Source of the DNA: Acidimicrobiales bacterium
GTDB lineage: Bacteria > Actinomycetota > Acidimicrobiia > Acidimicrobiales > Poriferisodaliceae
Reading direction: 5' to 3'
Assembly: GCA_020631315.1 (NCBI GenBank)
Contig: JAHDHM010000154.1
Coordinates: 1-7,932, forward strand
Length of the DNA stretch: 7,932 bases
Shown: in pieces, positions 5,412 through 7,932 of the stretch
How positions within the stretch are numbered: position 1 is the first letter of the stretch
Layout of the letters: each line of letters begins with the position of its first letter
The notes under the pieces: generated by a model
The model's database searches: none
Seen by the model: the letters and a program-made list of their open reading frames with translations, nothing else
What the model was told of the DNA's origin: nothing
Position numbers and translations under genes: made by a program

Positions 5412-6527
5412 TCAGCCTCGCGCCTCGGTGAAGGCGTCCGAGAAGTTGATCTCGAAGTCGCCGGTGTCCTGGATGCTCTCGAGCACCTCGAGCGGAGCCG
5501 TCGCCGGGTCGGTGATGAACTCCTGGAGTTCGGCATCGAGACCGTCGATGGCAGCGTCGTTCGGGCTGCCGTAGTAGTTCCAGTTCGACAGCGCCGCGCC
5601 CTGCTCACCGTCGAGCAGGAAGTTGATGAACGTGTGCGCCGTGCACGGCGCCGGGGCGTCGAACGGGATCGCCATGTTGTCGATCCAGCGGGTGCCGCCC
5701 TCGTCGGGCACGAAGTACAGGTACTGCGACGGGTCGTCGGTCTCGAGGAACTGGGTGAACATGTCGCCCGAGAAGCCGTGGGCGATCGCAGTCTGACCGG
5801 TGGTCAGCAGCTCGTCGGCCTGGTCGGTCTCGAAGGCGGCCAGACGGCTCTTCGCCGCGGCGACGAGGTCCTTGGCTTCGTTCAGCTCGTCCTCGCTGGT
5901 GGTGTTCAGCGAGTAGCCGAGGTACTTCAGCGCCGCGCCGAGGGTCTCACGAGGATCGTTCAGCAGCGTGATGGCGCCGCTGTACTGATCGGCGACGGCC
6001 GGGTCGAAGACCAGCGACCACGAACGGGGGAAGTCGGTGCCGACCACGGCGGTGTCGACGGCCAGACCGGTGGTGCCCCACTGGTACGGGAGGCTGTACT
6101 CGGCGTCGGGGTCGTACACGAGGTCGGAGAACGAGGCCGACACGTTCGACGCGTTCGGGATGGCGTCCTTGTTCAGCTTCTGGATGTCCTCACCGGCGAT
6201 GAGGATCGCGACCATGTAGTCCGACGGCACGATCAGCGAGTAGCCGGAGTTGCCGGCGGCGATGACGGGCTGCATGGCCTCGTTCGAGTCGTAGACGTCC
6301 ATGGTGACGTTCACGCCGAACTCGCCCTCGAACTCGGCGAGCTGTTCCTCGTCGATGTACTCGGCCCAGTTGTAGATGTTGAGATCACCGTCGGTCTGGT
6401 TCACCGAGCAGTCCGCCGCGGCGACGGCGGCACTGTCGTCGTCACCACCGCACGCAGCGGCGACGAGCGTCAGCGCGAGCAGCGCAGCGGTCAGCCGAGC
6501 CCAGCGGCTACGTCCTGTCCTGGTCAT
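5412..6527 (-). CDS. potD: PotD-like spermidine/putrescine-binding lipoprotein, 371 aa
   Basis: This is the extracellular substrate-binding protein of the ABC importer encoded just upstream. A lipoprotein signal with an Arg-rich start, hydrophobic residues 12-25 and V-A-A-A-C (Cys26) is followed by a short Gly/Asp/Ala linker. The PotD fold begins at L-N-I-Y-N-W-A-E-Y (49-57), then D-S-N-E-A-M (80-85) and IVPSDY (99-104). Aligned with E. coli PotD, ligand residues are mostly kept: Asp191 and Glu194 in N-D-P-R-E, Trp281 and Asp283 in R-W-I-D-N, and Tyr319. The position of Trp229 is Phe252, so the aromatic side is retained but changed. The acidic residues support an amine ligand; spermidine versus putrescine cannot be told. 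Two cysteines, Cys40 and Cys295, could form a disulfide outside the cell. The ATG at 6527 has AGGAGA seven bases upstream. The reading frame stays open far upstream, but that part is an out-of-frame reading of potC. Confidence 0.9.
   Translation of the reverse strand: MTRTGRSRWARLTAALLALTLVAAACGGDDDSAAVAAADCSVNQTDGDLNIYNWAEYIDEEQLAEFEGEFGVNVTMDVYDSNEAMQPVIAAGNSGYSLIVPSDYMVAILIAGEDIQKLNKDAIPNASNVSASFSDLVYDPDAEYSLPYQWGTTGLAVDTAVVGTDFPRSWSLVFDPAVADQYSGAITLLNDPRETLGAALKYLGYSLNTTSEDELNEAKDLVAAAKSRLAAFETDQADELLTTGQTAIAHGFSGDMFTQFLETDDPSQYLYFVPDEGGTRWIDNMAIPFDAPAPCTAHTFINFLLDGEQGAALSNWNYYGSPNDAAIDGLDAELQEFITDPATAPLEVLESIQDTGDFEINFSDAFTEARG
5416..5419 (-). promoter_or_regulatory. Ribosome binding site of the crotonase gene inside the end of potD
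   Basis: GAGG on the minus strand lies within the last codons of potD, eight bases before the ATG at 5407. Ribosomes finishing potD would pass over this site, which fits translational coupling. Confidence 0.55.
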
Positions 6528-6534
6528 CTGTGGG

Positions 6535-6540
6535 TCTCCT
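6535..6540 (-). promoter_or_regulatory. Strong ribosome binding site of potD
   Basis: AGGAGA, seven bases before the ATG at 6527, is the clearest Shine-Dalgarno sequence in the window. It suits a binding protein that must outnumber its permease. Confidence 0.7.
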
Positions 6541-6548
6541 GTGGTCGG

Positions 6549-6561
6549 TCGCCGAAGGCGA
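6549..6561 (-). repeat. Perfect inverted repeat (small hairpin) in the potC-potD gap
   Basis: TCGCC and GGCGA surround a 3-base loop in the 47-base space between the potC stop and the potD ribosome site. There is no T-tract in either direction, so it is not a typical terminator. In such operons a hairpin here can protect the downstream binding-protein message from decay, but that is inference, and a five-pair stem can arise by chance in GC-rich DNA. Confidence 0.35.
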
Positions 6562-6574
6562 GTCGGATCTTGTT

Positions 6575-7414
6575 CTAGGCGATGGGCTCGCCACCGCGCC
6601 GCCGTTGCAGCAACAACGAGGCGAGGACGAGCGCGATGGACGCGGCCAGCATCACGACGGACACGGCGTTGATGAGGGGCGTGACGCCGCGACGGATCAG
6701 GCCGAACACGAACACCGGCAGCGTCGTGGAACCCGGTCCGGCGGCGAACTGGGTGACGACGACGTCGTCGAGCGACAGGGTCAACGCGAGCAGGCCGCCA
6801 CCAGCGACACCGGGTGCGATCTGGGGCAACGTGACGTACCGGAACGCCCGCCATCGGCTCGCGTAGAGGTCGAGCGCGGCTTCCTCCAGGCGCTGGTCCA
6901 TGCCGGCGAGACGGGCTCGGACCACCACCGACACGAAGCTGATGTTGAAGGCGATGTGGCTGACGACGATGGTCGAGAAGCCCTTGGTGACGTTGCCGCC
7001 CGTCACCGCGTTCACCAGGTCGAGGGCCTCGCTGAAGAACAGCAGCATCATCACGGCCATCGTCACGTCGGGGATGATGATCGGCAGGTAGAGGAGCGCG
7101 TCGAACACCCGCTGGCCGCGGAACCGGAACCGTTCGAGCGCCAGCGCCGACATGGTGCCGAGCACGACCGACACCAGCGTCGACACGAGTGCGACCCGCA
7201 CCGACACCCACAAGGCGTTCTGGACGCCCTCGTTGTCGCCGAACTCCCGATACCAGTCGAGGGTGAAGCCGCCCCAGCGCCCGACGTTGCGGTCGTCGCT
7301 GAACGAGAACACGACGAGCAACAGGATCGGCGCGTAGAAGAAGCCGTAGACGAGCCACGTGTTGGCCGCGAGCGCCTTGCCGACGGCGCCTCGAGGTGCG
7401 GTTGCGGCCTTCAC
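6575..7414 (-). CDS. potC: PotC-like ABC transporter permease, 279 aa
   Basis: This is the second membrane subunit of the polyamine importer. A first membrane helix at about 19-38 is followed by five more in the MetI/BPD permease domain. The cytoplasmic coupling loop that docks onto the ATPase is the EAA motif: E-E-A-A-L-D-L-Y-A-S from 177, continuing to T-L-P-Q-I-A-P-G. After it, L-T-L-S-L-D-D-V-V-V-T and T-L-P-V-F-V-F-G are typical of PotC and separate it from the PotB class. The start is the GTG at 7414, which shares four bases (GTGA) with the potB stop, so the two are translationally coupled. The resulting protein begins V/M-K-A-A-T-A-P, at the expected distance before the first helix. 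The frame remains open further upstream, but that stretch is potB read in another frame. The length is near the family norm. Confidence 0.92.
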   Translation of the reverse strand: MKAATAPRGAVGKALAANTWLVYGFFYAPILLLVVFSFSDDRNVGRWGGFTLDWYREFGDNEGVQNALWVSVRVALVSTLVSVVLGTMSALALERFRFRGQRVFDALLYLPIIIPDVTMAVMMLLFFSEALDLVNAVTGGNVTKGFSTIVVSHIAFNISFVSVVVRARLAGMDQRLEEAALDLYASRWRAFRYVTLPQIAPGVAGGGLLALTLSLDDVVVTQFAAGPGSTTLPVFVFGLIRRGVTPLINAVSVVMLAASIALVLASLLLQRRRGGEPIA

Positions 7415-7932
7415 AGGTTCCGACCGCCTGATCGGAAGTAGATCAATGTCGCGAGCAGCATCACGGCCATCAGCACGAACGAGACCGAGGCGCCGACCGG
7501 CCAGTTCCGAGCGGTCAGGAACTGGGTGACGATGTAGCTGCCGAGCAGCGTGGTCTTCGCACCGCCGAGGATCTCCGGGGTCACGTAGGCGCCGAGGCTC
7601 GGCACGAACACGAGGATCGAGCCGGCGATCACACCGGGCATCGACAACGGCAACAGGACCTGGCGGAACGTCTGCCACCCCGAGGCGTACAGGTCGCGGC
7701 TGGCCTCGATGAGGCTCTTGTCGATCCGCTCGAGCGAGGCGTACAGCGGCAAGATCATGAACGGCAGGAAGCCGTACACGAGGCCGAGGACGACGGCCGT
7801 CGGAGTGAACAGGATGTCGGTCTCACCGAGCCCCACCGCGTCGGTGGTCGACGACAAGATGCCGTCGCGGCCGAGGATCACCCGCCACGCGTAGTTGCGG
7901 ACGAGGAAGTTCGACCAGAACGGGATCATGAC
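7411..7932 (-). CDS. potB: PotB-like ABC transporter permease, 5' part beyond the window
   Basis: This is the first membrane subunit of the polyamine importer. Only the C-terminal 173 codons are inside the window; the frame is open to base 7932, and the Met at 7929 is internal. The visible protein starts at the PotB hallmark I-P-F-W-S-N-F-L-V-R-N-Y-A-W. It then has hydrophobic helices and the EAA coupling loop (E-A-S-R-D-L-Y-A-S-G, ending L-P-L-S-M-P-G). Next come the P-S-L-G-A-Y-V-T-P-E-I-L-G-G-A-K loop and the F-L-T-A-R-N-W-P-V-G-A segment, which are diagnostic for PotB-type rather than PotC-type permeases. It ends with a helix and a short R-S-G-G-R-N-L tail. Its stop overlaps the potC start by four bases. 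The ATPase gene of the system is expected further right and is not seen. Confidence 0.92.
   Translation of the reverse strand, partial: VMIPFWSNFLVRNYAWRVILGRDGILSSTTDAVGLGETDILFTPTAVVLGLVYGFLPFMILPLYASLERIDKSLIEASRDLYASGWQTFRQVLLPLSMPGVIAGSILVFVPSLGAYVTPEILGGAKTTLLGSYIVTQFLTARNWPVGASVSFVLMAVMLLATLIYFRSGGRNL

Noticed and set aside
5408..5608. N-terminal extension of the crotonase frame to 305 codons
   Set aside because: It overlies the end of potD and reads as Ser/Arg/Thr-rich low-complexity sequence. The ATG at 5407 with GAGG upstream fits the EchA3 length.
5169..6578. A 469-codon + strand open frame over potD, and a similar 303-codon frame at 6530-7441
   Set aside because: Both are complementary-strand shadows of potD, potC and potB, with Val/Arg/Gly/Asp-rich products and no domain.
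6528..7358. N-terminal extension of the potD frame to 648 codons
   Set aside because: The extension lies over potC in another frame and is Arg-rich and featureless. The lipoprotein signal and the AGGAGA site place the real start at 6527.
7415..7678. N-terminal extension of the potC frame to 367 codons
   Set aside because: It is potB read out of frame. The GTG at 7414, overlapping the potB stop, gives a normal PotC N terminus.

Overview
The window is high-GC DNA with densely packed genes, GC-rich third codon positions and bacterial Shine-Dalgarno sites. The gene families (a 13E12/DUF222-type HNH protein, a Streptomyces-type alditol oxidase, a mycobacterial EchA3-type crotonase and lipoproteins with an LxxxACGG-like signal) point to an actinobacterium. 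An Acidimicrobiia-like marine or soil lineage is possible, but that is a guess from style, not a demonstrated placement. I see no tRNA, rRNA, CRISPR array, insertion sequence or phage gene.

Layout, left to right. (1) Positions 1-329 (+) hold the C-terminal end of an HNH endonuclease-domain protein that enters from the left. (2) Positions 292-3303 (-) hold a compact three-gene operon, read right to left: a CotH-family kinase-like lipoprotein, a DUF4956 membrane protein and a VTC-domain protein related to polyphosphate polymerases. (3) Positions 3363-4622 (+) hold a covalent-FAD alditol oxidase, divergent from the CotH operon across a 59-base promoter region. (4) Positions 4691-7932 (-) hold a polyamine-type ABC transporter operon: potB (cut by the right edge), potC and potD, followed after 4 bases by an EchA3-like crotonase. 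The potA-type ATPase is not in the window and would be expected beyond the right edge.

How the parts may work together. PotB and PotC form the permease and PotD is the lipid-anchored polyamine-binding protein. The translationally linked crotonase suggests a CoA-thioester step tied to the imported compound, but this is inferred from position only. The alditol oxidase would turn xylitol- or sorbitol-like polyols into aldoses with release of H2O2.

The most interesting part is the CotH-DUF4956-VTC cassette. It places a putative inorganic-phosphate polymer enzyme, a multi-pass membrane protein of unknown function and an exported protein-kinase-like lipoprotein in one transcript, so it looks like an envelope phosphate system. 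Its chemistry cannot be read from sequence alone.
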